In this document: positions 28,013 to 37,384 of the stretch, in pieces
How positions within the stretch are numbered: the stretch's first letter is position 1
How the letters are laid out: each line of letters opens with the position of its first letter
Assembly (NCBI GenBank): GCA_015056485.1
Contig: SVGD01000003.1
Coordinates: 1-64,000, forward strand
Direction: 5' to 3'
Origin: Clostridiales bacterium
Lineage (GTDB): Bacteria; Bacillota; Clostridia; TANB77; CAG-508
Length of the DNA: 64,000 bases
Translations under genes and position numbers: made by a program
The notes under the pieces: model-generated
The model's input: only the letters and a program-made list of their open reading frames with translations
Told to the model about the DNA's origin: nothing
Databases searched by the model: none

Positions 28013-29115
28013 TATACAAACTCCCTCCTAACTTTACTATCAATGTGTAGTGTATTTACATTTAATAAAACTTCGTCATTTAGTTTTATATTTGTATCTG
28101 TTATATCAATAACCATATGATACATTCCAATTTTTCCTAATACAGGATATCTTTTTTCATTTATCATAACAGTTATTTTTTTCTTTCTTATTAAATCTTT
28201 TGCCGCATGATAAAATGTTCTTAATTTATCTACAAATCTAAACATATCTTGGCTAGTTTCTATATTTATTCCATCAATATATCCAATTTGAATTATTCCA
28301 ACTCTAGTTTCTTTTTTTGTTTTATATGTGTTTAAATAACTAATATTGTATCCTTTTGGCAAATTTCTTATTTCTTTAATATTGGTTTTTATATAACCAA
28401 TTCTTTTAAATCCATTATTATTTATTGCAGCTCTTCCTAAAAAAGCAGAACCAATTCTTGCACAATTCAGCCTCATATTTTTATAAAGTAAAAAACCTGT
28501 TGAATTACAAATATGTTTGAAATCAAAATTTATATTGTTTTTTTCTAAAAAATTTATAACATTTATTAAATTTTGATATTGCTGTTTTGTCCATTTATTA
28601 TTCTCGTAATATGCTATAGAAAAATGAGAAAAAACACCTTCAAATTTAATATTTTTATTGGCTTCAATTACATCTTTTATATCTTCTAGCTCACTATATA
28701 AAAAACCATATCTTCCCATTCCTGTATCAATCTTTAAATGAGCTTTTACATTTTTATTCATTTTTTGGCCTATATTATTTGCGATTTCTGCAGTCTCTTT
28801 AGAACCAATAGAAAGAATTATATCATTTTCAACAAGTGCTTCTATATCTTCTTTAATAGATGTACTTGATAACATTAGTATTTTTTCTTCTATTCCTGAT
28901 TTTCTAAGTTCTAAAGCCTCTTCTATAGTTGCAACAGCTAAAAAATCAATCCCGTTGTCTATTAAAAACTTAGAATATTCTACTAAACCTAATCCATATC
29001 CATTTCCTTTTACAACAGCAATTATTTTATAGTTTTCATCTGTTTGCTTAGCCAATTTATTTATTATATTTACATTATGTCTTAAATCTTCTTTATTTAT
29101 TAATAATGTATTCAT
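28012..29115 (-). CDS. alr: Alanine racemase
   Basis: PLP enzyme that makes D-alanine for peptidoglycan. 367 residues: the TIM-barrel part with the PLP lysine in IAVVKGNGYGLGLVEYS, DTGMGRYGFLYSE, and ARIGSAFLG; then the C-terminal beta domain with GKIGMYHMVIDITD near the catalytic tyrosine position. It lies between the FemAB gene (15 bases upstream) and the DUF1189-like gene, so this is a cell-wall operon. Confidence 0.93.
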   Translation of the reverse strand: MNTLLINKEDLRHNVNIINKLAKQTDENYKIIAVVKGNGYGLGLVEYSKFLIDNGIDFLAVATIEEALELRKSGIEEKILMLSSTSIKEDIEALVENDIILSIGSKETAEIANNIGQKMNKNVKAHLKIDTGMGRYGFLYSELEDIKDVIEANKNIKFEGVFSHFSIAYYENNKWTKQQYQNLINVINFLEKNNINFDFKHICNSTGFLLYKNMRLNCARIGSAFLGRAAINNNGFKRIGYIKTNIKEIRNLPKGYNISYLNTYKTKKETRVGIIQIGYIDGINIETSQDMFRFVDKLRTFYHAAKDLIRKKKITVMINEKRYPVLGKIGMYHMVIDITDTNIKLNDEVLLNVNTLHIDSKVRREFV

Positions 29116-29130
29116 TAATCAAAAAACTCC

Positions 29131-30243
29131 TTATTCTTGTGATTGTTTTACAACTCCATTTATAGTTGTTAATTTACCTACTTTTTTGATTATTTTCTTT
29201 ATTTCTGTTTTTGCAACTGCTAAATTTTTGTACATTTTTTCAGAAATTTTATATACTTTATATTTTAATGGTTTAAATTCTATATAAATCTCTCCTAAGA
29301 ATTCTGTAAATTCTGCTCCAAATCCTTTTTTGAATCTATATAATCCATATTGAGGATGTGATTCATCTAACACTCCTGAAACTCCTCTAAAATCATATAC
29401 ATCTTTTTTGTTTTGTATTGCGTATTTTATACCTTCCCATTGTAGCAAATAGTTTGGCATTAAATTTCTATGTTCATTGCTACTTGCACCATATAAATAC
29501 CAAACCTTATTTCCATACATTATATCTATAATTCCTGAAATAGGTTTTCCTTCATAATATGCCATAAGAACCTTCATATGGTTAGGATATAATTCATCAT
29601 ACATTTTTTCAAAATATGAAAGAGGTCTTATCATAAATTTATCTCTTTCACCTGTTATTTGCATAATTTTATGAAAATCTTTTAAATCTTCCCTTGTTCC
29701 TTCTTTTATTGTTACACCTTTTTTTGTTGCTAAACGTATATTATATCTAGTTTTTTGATGAAACCCTGAAAAAATTTCATCTTCTGTTTGATTTTTTAGA
29801 TTTAATCTAAAAACATATCTTGGTTGAATTTCTTCATTAAAATTCTTTGCATCATCCTTAATTTTATACCCTAAATCTTCAACTATTTGTCTAAATTCTT
29901 TATCATCACTTTTTACATCTGGTTCAATTTTCAAAACAAATGCATTATATTTTTTTGAAAGTTCCTTTAAACCTTTTGTTAATTGATCTAAAACATTTTT
30001 GTCATGAACATCACAAACTGGTCCCCTTGAGGCATACATGATATTGCCGAAAACAGGAATTTTTCTAATTAAAACACTTATAGAACCGATAATATTTCCT
30101 TCTGAATCTTCTGCTAAAACAACTTCATTTTTCCAAAAAGTCTTTACTTTTCCCCAATCTAATGATTGTTGAAAGTTACATCTTTCGTGTTTTTCTAAGA
30201 ATTCTTTATATCTTATTTTATTACTATCATCAACTAATTTCAT
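29131..30243 (-). CDS. FemAB-family peptidyltransferase
   Basis: Adds amino acids to the lipid II stem peptide using aminoacyl-tRNA. 370 residues with two GNAT-like subdomains: FQQSLDWGKVKTFWKNEVVL, ASRGPVCDVHD, QPRYVFRLNLKNQTEDEIF, and the conserved end WYLYGASSNEHRNLMPNYLL then YDFRGVSG. The ATG at 30243 is preferred: GGAGGTAGGT sits just before it and overlaps an earlier GTG. The downstream alr supplies D-Ala for the same pathway. The exact residue added is not predictable. Confidence 0.88.
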   Translation of the reverse strand: MKLVDDSNKIRYKEFLEKHERCNFQQSLDWGKVKTFWKNEVVLAEDSEGNIIGSISVLIRKIPVFGNIMYASRGPVCDVHDKNVLDQLTKGLKELSKKYNAFVLKIEPDVKSDDKEFRQIVEDLGYKIKDDAKNFNEEIQPRYVFRLNLKNQTEDEIFSGFHQKTRYNIRLATKKGVTIKEGTREDLKDFHKIMQITGERDKFMIRPLSYFEKMYDELYPNHMKVLMAYYEGKPISGIIDIMYGNKVWYLYGASSNEHRNLMPNYLLQWEGIKYAIQNKKDVYDFRGVSGVLDESHPQYGLYRFKKGFGAEFTEFLGEIYIEFKPLKYKVYKISEKMYKNLAVAKTEIKKIIKKVGKLTTINGVVKQSQE

Positions 30244-30317
30244 ACCTACCTCCACGTTTGTTTATTTTATAACAGTTTGTCCATTTTTACAAGAGTTAAT
30301 TAAAATGAAATTAAAAA

Positions 30318-30353
30318 AATAAAACAGATAAATAAAATTATCTGTTTTATTTT
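30318..30353 (-). terminator. Terminator of the lysozyme-like gene
   Basis: Stem AAAACAGATAA/TTATCTGTTTT followed by ATTTTTTT on the minus strand. Confidence 0.8.
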
Positions 30354-30357
30354 CATA

Positions 30358-31611
30358 TTAATATGTAGTATAACCATTAAAATAATTGTACCAATCTACT
30401 GCAAATTCTCTACGATTTGATGTTTGTCCACTACAAACTTCATACTTTTTCTGGAATGCATCAGATGCTTCAATAACATCATTTGTAGTTGTTAAAACAT
30501 TCCATGCTTCTTTATACTGTTTAACATTCTTTAACTCTTTAATCATAAAAGCAGTTTGTTCTTCTAAGCTAATATTAGTAATTTTTGTGTCTTCTTTTTT
30601 ACCTAAATTTTTCTTCATATTAGCAAATCTTCCTTCACTCCATTGAACCATTCCATAATGATACCCATATTTTTTACTGTAAGAAGCTATATGAATATTC
30701 CATCTACACTCTTGTGTTATATTTCCAACTGCTCCAGCTGCTCCTTCTTTAGTTGCTCCAGCTGCAATTAATGCATCATATACGTATCTTGCTTTAGCTT
30801 CCCAACCAGATCTGTTTTGTTTAAATTCCTTATATCTTTCTTTATTATATGAACTTTCATTATATTTTTTATTATTTGCTTGTGTTTGAACTTCTTCTGT
30901 AGGATTTTGTTCTTCATTTTCTTTCTCTGGACTTTCTTTTTTTGCATCATCTTGTGTTTTTTCTTCTTCATTTATTTCTGGTTTAAAATTTTCTTTATCA
31001 GGTTTATCTGTTGGATTATTAGTATTTATTGTTGGTATATCTATTTTAATATCTTTTAAATCTTCCATTAATTTAGTAACTACATCTGTTATCATTTTAA
31101 ATAGATTTTCTAAAATTCCAGATTCTCCTATTTTTTCTACTGCATCACCAATTCCCGATGTATCTATATTTAAATCTGGCATTTCAAAATCCTTTTTGGG
31201 TAAATCTATATTCCATTGTGTGAATTCAAAATTTTGTTTACCACTATCTGGTAATTCTACTGTTACTTTACATCTTGCAACTTCCTTCCCATTTTTTTCT
31301 GCATCTTTTGCAATCAAGTCAGCTGAACCTTCTTTAAGAGCTTTAAATCTTACAAATGTTTTTCCCAATTTATCAACTCCACCATTTACAACTTTTATTG
31401 TATTAGCATCGGAAGAAAACCACCAAACTGATTTTCCTGTTGTATTAGATTTAGCTGTTAATTTTTGTTCTACATTCAGCTTTGTAACTGTCATATTACT
31501 TTTTAAATCTAATTTTCCTGCTGCTAATGCTGGTGTTGAAACGCACATTATAACTATTGTTAGCATTGCTATTATAATCATCTTTTGTGTTTTATGGCGA
31601 ATTATCTCCAT
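30358..31611 (-). CDS. Exported protein with phage-tail-lysozyme-like domain
   Basis: 417 residues. Signal peptide at the N-terminus (IIIAMLTIVIMCVSTPALAA), then a BIG2-like beta domain (~25-115: KSNTTGKSVWWFSSDANTIK), a helical linker, a Glu/Lys/Pro-rich spacer (~200-260), and a C-terminal catalytic-looking domain (ARYVYDALIAAGATKEGAAG, NITQECRWNIHIAS, YGMVQWSEGR) like the phage tail lysozyme family. It probably cuts or binds peptidoglycan outside the cell. ATG at 31611 has AAGGAG upstream; an in-frame ATG 19 codons earlier is rejected because it would precede the signal peptide with a charged extension. Confidence 0.8.
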   Translation of the reverse strand: MEIIRHKTQKMIIIAMLTIVIMCVSTPALAAGKLDLKSNMTVTKLNVEQKLTAKSNTTGKSVWWFSSDANTIKVVNGGVDKLGKTFVRFKALKEGSADLIAKDAEKNGKEVARCKVTVELPDSGKQNFEFTQWNIDLPKKDFEMPDLNIDTSGIGDAVEKIGESGILENLFKMITDVVTKLMEDLKDIKIDIPTINTNNPTDKPDKENFKPEINEEEKTQDDAKKESPEKENEEQNPTEEVQTQANNKKYNESSYNKERYKEFKQNRSGWEAKARYVYDALIAAGATKEGAAGAVGNITQECRWNIHIASYSKKYGYHYGMVQWSEGRFANMKKNLGKKEDTKITNISLEEQTAFMIKELKNVKQYKEAWNVLTTTNDVIEASDAFQKKYEVCSGQTSNRREFAVDWYNYFNGYTTY

Positions 31612-31739
31612 AAAATCAACTCCTTTTTTTATTTTAGAGAAAAATCCCTCGTTTCTATTATAACACATTTTTAAAATTATGTAAACCAGTTTTCATGTTT
31701 TTATTCTTATTTTTTATATAAAACAAGAAAGGTAAACTT

Positions 31740-31943
31740 CCTTTACTCGGGCTATCGAGGACTCCATCCCCTACATCTAAATTCAAATATTACTATAGGG
31801 GTCAACGTCCTTACCCCAAGAGCATGTGATATCCGTAACCTCATTGCATTCGGACGGCTATCCGACGGCTACCTGTAACACATCAATAAAAAATTAGCAC
31901 TTTCCTATTATACAAATAACGGGCGATAAAAATCGCCCCTACA
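31740..31943. repeat. Gene-free stretch with decayed REP-1 copies
   Basis: The gap 31612-31995 has no credible gene. It holds degenerate copies with TCCCCTACA (near 31770), ATAGGGGTCAACGTCC (near 31797) and CGGACGGCTATCCGACGG (near 31852), plus one clean copy GGGCGATAAAAATCGCCC with CCCTACA at 31921-31943. Confidence 0.6.
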
Positions 31944-31995
31944 CCTACTCTATAACTTTTATCTTAATCTTATATATTAATATTTAATCTAAATA

Positions 31996-32031
31996 AAAAA
32001 CTAACCAATAAATTTTGGTTAGTTTTTTATT
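31996..32031 (-). terminator. Terminator of the dCMP deaminase gene
   Basis: Stem AACTAACCAA/TTGGTTAGTT with T run on the minus strand. Confidence 0.85.
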
Positions 32032-32514
32032 TTACAATTCTAATGTTATTTTATTTCCTCTTGATTTATATTGAGTATATTTTACATTACTCATATCAAA
32101 CATTTTCTTTGATACCTTTACACTATCTGTATCTGCATATTTATCACTCAAATATATTATTTCCTTTATTCCTGATTGTATAATTGCTTTTGCACATTCA
32201 TTACACGGAAATAATGCAACATATATTTTGCTTCCTCTTATTGTTGTTCCTGTATAATTTAATATTGCATTTAATTCTGCATGGCATACATAAGGGTATT
32301 TTGTTTCTGCAAAATTCCCTTCTCTCTCCCATGATATACAATCATCTGAACATCCTACTGGAAACCCATTATATCCTATTGATAAAATTTTATTATCTTG
32401 ACTTACAATACATGCTCCTACTTGTGAATTTGGGTCTTTGCTTCTTTCTCCTGAAAGTAAAGCTATTCCCATAAAATATTCATCCCAGTTTATATAGTTA
32501 TCTCTCTTTGGCAT
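32032..32514 (-). CDS. dCMP deaminase (ComEB-like)
   Basis: Zinc enzyme that converts dCMP to dUMP for thymidylate synthesis. 160 residues with the catalytic CHAELNAILNY (His and the proton-shuttling Glu) and zinc-binding LFPCNECAKAIIQSGIKEII. The N-terminal NWDEYFMGIALLSGERSKDP and QVGACIVSQDNKILSIGYNG match the dCMP deaminase branch. ATG with AGGAGG-type site close upstream. Its leader runs into the REP copy at the end of the RAYT gene. Confidence 0.92.
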   Translation of the reverse strand: MPKRDNYINWDEYFMGIALLSGERSKDPNSQVGACIVSQDNKILSIGYNGFPVGCSDDCISWEREGNFAETKYPYVCHAELNAILNYTGTTIRGSKIYVALFPCNECAKAIIQSGIKEIIYLSDKYADTDSVKVSKKMFDMSNVKYTQYKSRGNKITLEL

Positions 32515-32548
32515 TTTTTCCTCCTAAACAATAACTGATTAATAATAT

Positions 32549-32573
32549 TGTAGGGGCGGCTATCAGCCGTCCG
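32549..32573. repeat. REP-1 copy at the 3' end of the RAYT gene
   Basis: TGTAGGGGCGGCTATCAGCC then GTCCG. Read on the minus strand it starts with two CGG codons in frame with the transposase (32571-32573 and, after a +1 skip, 32567-32569). Confidence 0.75.
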
Positions 32574-33055
32574 CCAATATTTATCTTCTTCCCATCTTTC
32601 AACATTTGTTTGTATATATTCTTTTATTTTATAATATTCTTTATCATTTCTAATTATATGGTCGTAATAATTTCGTTGCCAAATTGAATATCCGATCTTT
32701 CTTGTTATAATTGATTTATATGAATTTATTATTTTTGACAATGTAGGGGTCGCCGCCCTCGGCGACCCGTTTAGATATTCTAATTATAAAATGTATATGA
32801 TTAGGCATAATAACATATTCATCTATTAATATCGATTCATCTTGTTGATTATATTTTTCTAAATGGATTTTAAGAATTTTTCCTTTATCAGATAATTTCA
32901 TTTGCGGGTCGCCGAGGGCGGCGACCCCTACAATCTATTTTTCCTAAAATCTCTTTTCTATCTTTTGTACATATTGTTATAAAATAATATCCTTCTTGAG
33001 AATAATCATATTCTTTTAATCTTATCCTTTTTCTTTGGGGCAAATTTCTTTTCAT
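32563..33055 (-). CDS. RAYT (REP-associated tyrosine transposase), needs +1 shifts at CGG inside REPs
   Basis: HUH-type transposase linked to REP palindromes. From ATG 33055: MKRNLPQRKRIRLKEYDYSQ, GYYFITICTKDRKEILGKI, then a REP palindrome read as coding. Codon 48 is CGG; skipping its C leads into DPQMKLSDKGKILKI, the HUH motif IMPNHIHFIIRISK, a second (inverted) REP with another in-frame CGG, and after a second skip GSPRAATPTLSKIINSYKS, then IGYSIWQRNYYDHIIRNDKE and ERWEEDKYW. That order matches full RAYTs; the GSPRAATPT section corresponds to a Gly/Ser/Arg/Ala/Pro-rich segment common in the family. The end lies in a third REP; with two more skips it stops at 32563. It could instead be a pseudogene with REP insertions. 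Confidence 0.6.
32742..32769. repeat. REP-1 copy inside the RAYT gene (internal)
   Basis: TGTAGGGGTCGCCGCCCTCG then GCGACCCG. On the minus strand it encodes the GSPRAATPT segment after a +1 skip at its CGG (32767-32769). Confidence 0.8.
32767..32769 (-). other. Putative +1 frameshift codon CGG, second RAYT site
   Basis: Minus-strand context ATA TCT AAA CGG GTC. Skipping C gives AAA (C) GGG TCG CCG and opens the C-terminal half of the transposase. Confidence 0.55.
32905..32932. repeat. REP-1 copy inside the RAYT gene (5' part), inverted
   Basis: CGGGTCGCCGAGGGCGGCGA then CCCCTACA; exact inverse of the internal copy. It carries the first in-frame CGG of the transposase. Confidence 0.8.
32912..32914 (-). 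other. Putative +1 frameshift codon CGG, first RAYT site
   Basis: Minus-strand context CGC CCT CGG CGA. Skipping C gives CCT (C) GGC GAC CCG CAA ATG and joins the N-terminal part to the HUH domain. Confidence 0.55.
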
Positions 33056-33086
33056 TCATAATACCTTTCTTGCCCCCATATTTTAG

Positions 33087-34475
33087 TTATACTCTTTCAA
33101 TTTCCATTCCGTTTTTTGTGTCTTTTACAATATATCCTTTTTCTTTTAATTCATCTCTTATTTTGTCTGATAAAGCCCAGTCTTTGTTTTCTCTTGCAGT
33201 TTTTCGTTGTTCTATTAAATTTTTGATTTCTTCTGGTAATTCTATTTCAGTGTTCTCTACTGGCTTATCGATATTGATTGCTAATACTTTATCAAATTCT
33301 AATAATAAATTTGCAAGTTCTTTTGATTTTATTGGATTTTTTACAACTTCCCAAACTACACTCATAGCTATAGGCATATTTAGGTCATCATTTAATGCTG
33401 CTATAAATTTGCTTCTATATTCGTTTATTATTTCTTCACTTACAGTTTCATTTCCTTCATTATGTTTTGAATATCCTTCTCTTAGTTTTTCTAAAGTTTT
33501 TTGGCTACTACTTAAAGCATCCCAAGTGAAGTTTAATTTATTTCTATAATGTGATGAAAAACATAATATTTTATATGCTAGTGGTTCATATCCTTTGTTT
33601 ATTATATCTTCTACTAAATAAGCATTTCCTAAACTCTTAGACATTTTTCCACCATCAATTAAAAGGAACTCACAATGCATCCAAAATCTTGCTGGAATTT
33701 TTCCTGTACAACCTTTACTTTGAGCAATTTCATTTTCATGATGAGTTGGAATTAAATCTACTCCACCTGTATGTATATCAAATTCTTCTCCTAAATATTT
33801 ATTACTCATTGTTGAACATTCTATATGCCATCCTGGATAACATAGTCCCCATGGACTTTCCCATTTCATTATATGTTCTTTTGGAGCTTTAATCCATAAT
33901 GCAAAGTCATACGGATTTCTTTTTTCTTCATCAATTTCTACTCTAGCTCCTGCCTTTTGGTTTCTTAAATCTATTCCTGAAAGTAGTCCATATTTATCTA
34001 ATTTTGAAACATCAAAATATATTGCTGTTGAAGTTTCATATGCATAACCATTTTCTAATAACTTTTCAACAAACTTTTGCATGTCTTCAATATGTTCTGT
34101 TGCTTTACATATAATTTCTGGTCTGTCTATATTTAATCTGTCAAAATCCATTAAGAATTTTTCTGTATAATAAGCCGCAATCTCAAGAGGAGTTTTTTTC
34201 TCCTCTTTTGCTGCTTTTACCATTTTGTCTTCACCTTCATCTCCATCTGAAACAAGGTGTCCAACATCAGTTATATTCATTGCATGTTTCAAATTATATC
34301 CGTTATATTTAAGAAGTCTTCTTAATGTATCCATAAATATGAATGATTTCATATTTCCAATAGTTGCATCTTTATATACTGTTGGTCCACAACTATATAA
34401 CCTTACTGTATTACCTTCTATTGGTTTAAAAAGTTCTTTTTGTTTTGTTAAAGTATTATAAAAATATATATCCAA
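33087..34475 (-). CDS. cysS: Cysteinyl-tRNA synthetase
   Basis: Class I synthetase charging tRNA-Cys. 462 residues with LYSCGPTVYKDATIGNMKSF (zinc Cys and HIGH-equivalent), PGWHIECSTMSNKYLG, HHENEIAQSKG, and KMSKSLGNAYLVED. The C-terminal helical domain ends KEKGYIVKDTKNGMEIER. The start is a TTG at 34475, supported by AAGGAG ten bases upstream and by the correct N-terminal sequence. It lies just downstream of the PBP1A gene. No T-box leader is visible. Confidence 0.95.
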   Translation of the reverse strand: MDIYFYNTLTKQKELFKPIEGNTVRLYSCGPTVYKDATIGNMKSFIFMDTLRRLLKYNGYNLKHAMNITDVGHLVSDGDEGEDKMVKAAKEEKKTPLEIAAYYTEKFLMDFDRLNIDRPEIICKATEHIEDMQKFVEKLLENGYAYETSTAIYFDVSKLDKYGLLSGIDLRNQKAGARVEIDEEKRNPYDFALWIKAPKEHIMKWESPWGLCYPGWHIECSTMSNKYLGEEFDIHTGGVDLIPTHHENEIAQSKGCTGKIPARFWMHCEFLLIDGGKMSKSLGNAYLVEDIINKGYEPLAYKILCFSSHYRNKLNFTWDALSSSQKTLEKLREGYSKHNEGNETVSEEIINEYRSKFIAALNDDLNMPIAMSVVWEVVKNPIKSKELANLLLEFDKVLAINIDKPVENTEIELPEEIKNLIEQRKTARENKDWALSDKIRDELKEKGYIVKDTKNGMEIERV

Positions 34476-34494
34476 AGTTTAACTCTCCTTTATT

Positions 34495-37335
34495 TTAAGT
34501 CTCATTTACTTCACTTGCTTTTATTTTTACTCTTCTACTTACCATAGTAGTTTCACCTTTTGAATTTTTTACTGTATATGTAATAGTATATTCAGCGCCT
34601 GGTTTTGATGCATCAATTTTATCTGCTCCAGTAACTTCAACTTTATCTGTTAAATCTCCATCGTTACTATCTGTTGCTGAATATCCTGGTTCTGAATATT
34701 CTTGATTTAACTCTAAAATAACAACTTCTCCGCCTCTTAATGAAATAGCAGGTTTAGTTACAGCTTTTTCCTTAACAACAACAGTTCTTGATACCGTAGT
34801 ACTATTTCCTGCTGCATCTTGCACGGTATAATCAATTTTATATGTACCAGCTTTTGTTACATCAACTGTTCCTGAAATTTGTATTTTACTTGTTAAATCT
34901 CCATCTTTATTATCTGTTGCTGTTGCTCCTTGTTCTGTATATTTTCCACCAACTTCTAATGTTATAGTAGCAGCACCTTTTAATGTTATTGCTGGAGCAA
35001 CCTTATCAAGTTCTTGAGTATGAACATTACATGTATCTTTTATTGTCAACATGAATTCTGCATCTTTTGCTCTTTGCCATGATGTACTTGTATCAGAATT
35101 TGGTCTTGTTATATAAACTTTTTCTGTAACATCTTGACAAAATTCTGTTGCTAAAAGACCTGTTTCATTACATATTCTTGCTTTAACATGAGAATCACAT
35201 TTTTGTGATGGAACTGTTCCAGCAACAAAATATTCTCCATATACTTGTGTTCCTCTCGGGTCATTTGCACAATGTTCTGTTGCAAGTTTACCTGAGCATT
35301 TACAAATTGATACTGATGTAACACCATTTGGTCTTGTATTAGCAAAATATTTTGATTCTTTTCCATTATGTGCTGAAGTCATTACAGCGTCCCATATAGA
35401 ACCTGCTGGATTACCACTATATCTAACTTCTTCATTTTCATCATATCCAAACCAACATGCTGCAGAATAATATGGTGTAAAACCACATAACCATCTATCA
35501 AAATCGTCATCAGTTGTACCTGTCTTTGCAGCTACACTTATACCTGAAATACCACAGAATGATGCTGTTCCAGTTTTTACAGGTTGTGTTAAAATTTCTT
35601 TTACTACATATGCTGCTGCTGGAGACATAACTTCTTCTTCTCTTTGTTCAACTTCTATTACAATATCTCCATTTGCATCTACTACTTTAGTATAGAAAGT
35701 TGGTTCTATATATTTACCATCATTTGCAATAGTTGCAAATGCTCCTGCCATTTCTAATGTACTTACTCCATGGCTTAATCCTCCTAAAGCAGCTGATAAA
35801 TTAGCATCTTTCTCTTGTGTTACAGAAGTTATACCTAATTTATGTAAAAATTCTATACCATATTCTGGTGTAATTGTTTGTAATAATTTTACCATAGGAA
35901 TATTTTGTGAGGTTTCTATAGCATATCTAACTGGGATTAATCCTCTATAATGATTCCAGTTCTTAGGTGAATAACTTGAGCCAAAAGTTGTTGGTATATC
36001 ATCAAAAACTGTTCCTGCTGTAACAGTTCCATTTTGTACTCCTGCTGCAACAAATAATGGTTTTATTGAAGAACCTGTTTGTCTTGGTGATTGTGTAGCT
36101 CTGTTTAATCCAAACGAATCTGTTTTTGTTCCTGTTCCACCTACACATCCTAATACATATCCATTTGTATGATCAATTAATACCATTGCAGCTTGTGATG
36201 AAACATAATTTCCATTTTCATCTTTAGTTTTTCTAGAAGATATTTGATATTTATCTTTTGCAACTTCTTCCTCCATTGCAGTTTGAATAGCCGGATTTTC
36301 TGTAGAGTAAATTGTTAATCCGCCACTTTTTACATATAATCTTGCATATTCTTCTGTCCAATCATTTTTTTCTTGTAAGTCTTTTATTACTTGTGTAATA
36401 GCCGCATCTGTATGATACGAATATACATTTTCAGTAATTACACCTTTTTGGAATTTAATACCTTGTTTTACTTCTTCTACTGCACTCTTGTATTCTTCTT
36501 CTGTAATTCCTGTAAGTTCTTTTAATTCATACATTTTATCTAATACTGTTTCTGTTCTATTTTTTACTTTCTTTATATCATCTTCTTCTGTTGAAAAAGG
36601 TGAATATGAATTTGGTGAATTATTTATTCCTGCTAAGAAAGCACTTTCTGCTAATGTTAAATCACTCGCACTTTTACTAAAATAGTAATTTGATGCAACT
36701 TCAACACCATATGTATTTCCACCTAAAAATATTAAATTCAAATATAATTCTAGTACTTGGTCTTTAGATAAATCTTGTTCTATATAATAAGCTCTTGCCA
36801 TTTCTTTTACTTTTCTTTTCCAAGTTCTATCTTTTTCTTGAGTTAAATTTTTAACTAATTGTTGAGTTATAGTACTTCCACCATAATCAGCTGACCCTAT
36901 TCCGATTTTGCTTAATACATACTTACCTGTTGCAGCAGCTGTTCTTTTTATATCAACTCCATCATGTTCATAAAATCTTTCATCTTCTATTGCTACAAAA
37001 GCTTTAGGTAGATATTTAGACATTTCTGAAACAGTAACTATTTCTCTATTTTCATCTCCACTTAAATTTGCAATCACATTACCTTCAATATCTAAAACTA
37101 CTGAATTTTCATATTCAATAGCTAAATCTTGAGCGTCTAATTTAGCATCTTTTGCAATTCCATAAATTAATGCAAAACCAACCCCTGCTCCAATTATTGT
37201 AAGTAATAATAATGTTAAAAATACTCTCTTTATTATTTTTCCTATTTTTCTCTTTTTCTTATTAGAAACAACCTTATATTGTTTTGTTTTATTTGGTTCA
37301 TTATTAATAGGATTATTATTTTTGTTGTTTTCCAT
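34495..37335 (-). CDS. Class A penicillin-binding protein (PBP1A type) with Ig-like tail
   Basis: 946 residues. Short cytosolic Asn/Lys-rich start, one membrane anchor (~32-57), GT51 glycosyltransferase domain (VAIEDERFYEHDGVDIKRTA, GGSTITQQLVKNLTQ), transpeptidase domain with SxxK in RQTGSSIKPLFVA, SxN in ETSQNIPMVK, and KTG in AAKTGTTDDDFDRW. It then has a Cys-containing spacer and two DUF5011-type repeats (ITLEVGGKYTEQGATATDNK; VILELNQEYSEPGYSATDSN) that are extracellular beta domains. It polymerises and cross-links peptidoglycan outside the membrane. The two C-terminal repeats may anchor it to wall polymers. Confidence 0.94.
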   Translation of the reverse strand: MENNKNNNPINNEPNKTKQYKVVSNKKKRKIGKIIKRVFLTLLLLTIIGAGVGFALIYGIAKDAKLDAQDLAIEYENSVVLDIEGNVIANLSGDENREIVTVSEMSKYLPKAFVAIEDERFYEHDGVDIKRTAAATGKYVLSKIGIGSADYGGSTITQQLVKNLTQEKDRTWKRKVKEMARAYYIEQDLSKDQVLELYLNLIFLGGNTYGVEVASNYYFSKSASDLTLAESAFLAGINNSPNSYSPFSTEEDDIKKVKNRTETVLDKMYELKELTGITEEEYKSAVEEVKQGIKFQKGVITENVYSYHTDAAITQVIKDLQEKNDWTEEYARLYVKSGGLTIYSTENPAIQTAMEEEVAKDKYQISSRKTKDENGNYVSSQAAMVLIDHTNGYVLGCVGGTGTKTDSFGLNRATQSPRQTGSSIKPLFVAAGVQNGTVTAGTVFDDIPTTFGSSYSPKNWNHYRGLIPVRYAIETSQNIPMVKLLQTITPEYGIEFLHKLGITSVTQEKDANLSAALGGLSHGVSTLEMAGAFATIANDGKYIEPTFYTKVVDANGDIVIEVEQREEEVMSPAAAYVVKEILTQPVKTGTASFCGISGISVAAKTGTTDDDFDRWLCGFTPYYSAACWFGYDENEEVRYSGNPAGSIWDAVMTSAHNGKESKYFANTRPNGVTSVSICKCSGKLATEHCANDPRGTQVYGEYFVAGTVPSQKCDSHVKARICNETGLLATEFCQDVTEKVYITRPNSDTSTSWQRAKDAEFMLTIKDTCNVHTQELDKVAPAITLKGAATITLEVGGKYTEQGATATDNKDGDLTSKIQISGTVDVTKAGTYKIDYTVQDAAGNSTTVSRTVVVKEKAVTKPAISLRGGEVVILELNQEYSEPGYSATDSNDGDLTDKVEVTGADKIDASKPGAEYTITYTVKNSKGETTMVSRRVKIKASEVNET

Positions 37336-37384
37336 TAAATATTCCCCCCATTTAAATATATACTGTATTATATTACATTTATTT

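Noticed and set aside
31612-31995. A small gene or RNA in the gap before the dCMP deaminase terminator
   Set aside because: The structure present is accounted for by decayed REP copies; no start with a ribosome site.
20827-34500. T-box leaders before gltX and cysS
   Set aside because: gltX starts inside the upstream gene, and the gap before cysS is only about 20 bases. No T-box core or antiterminator is visible.
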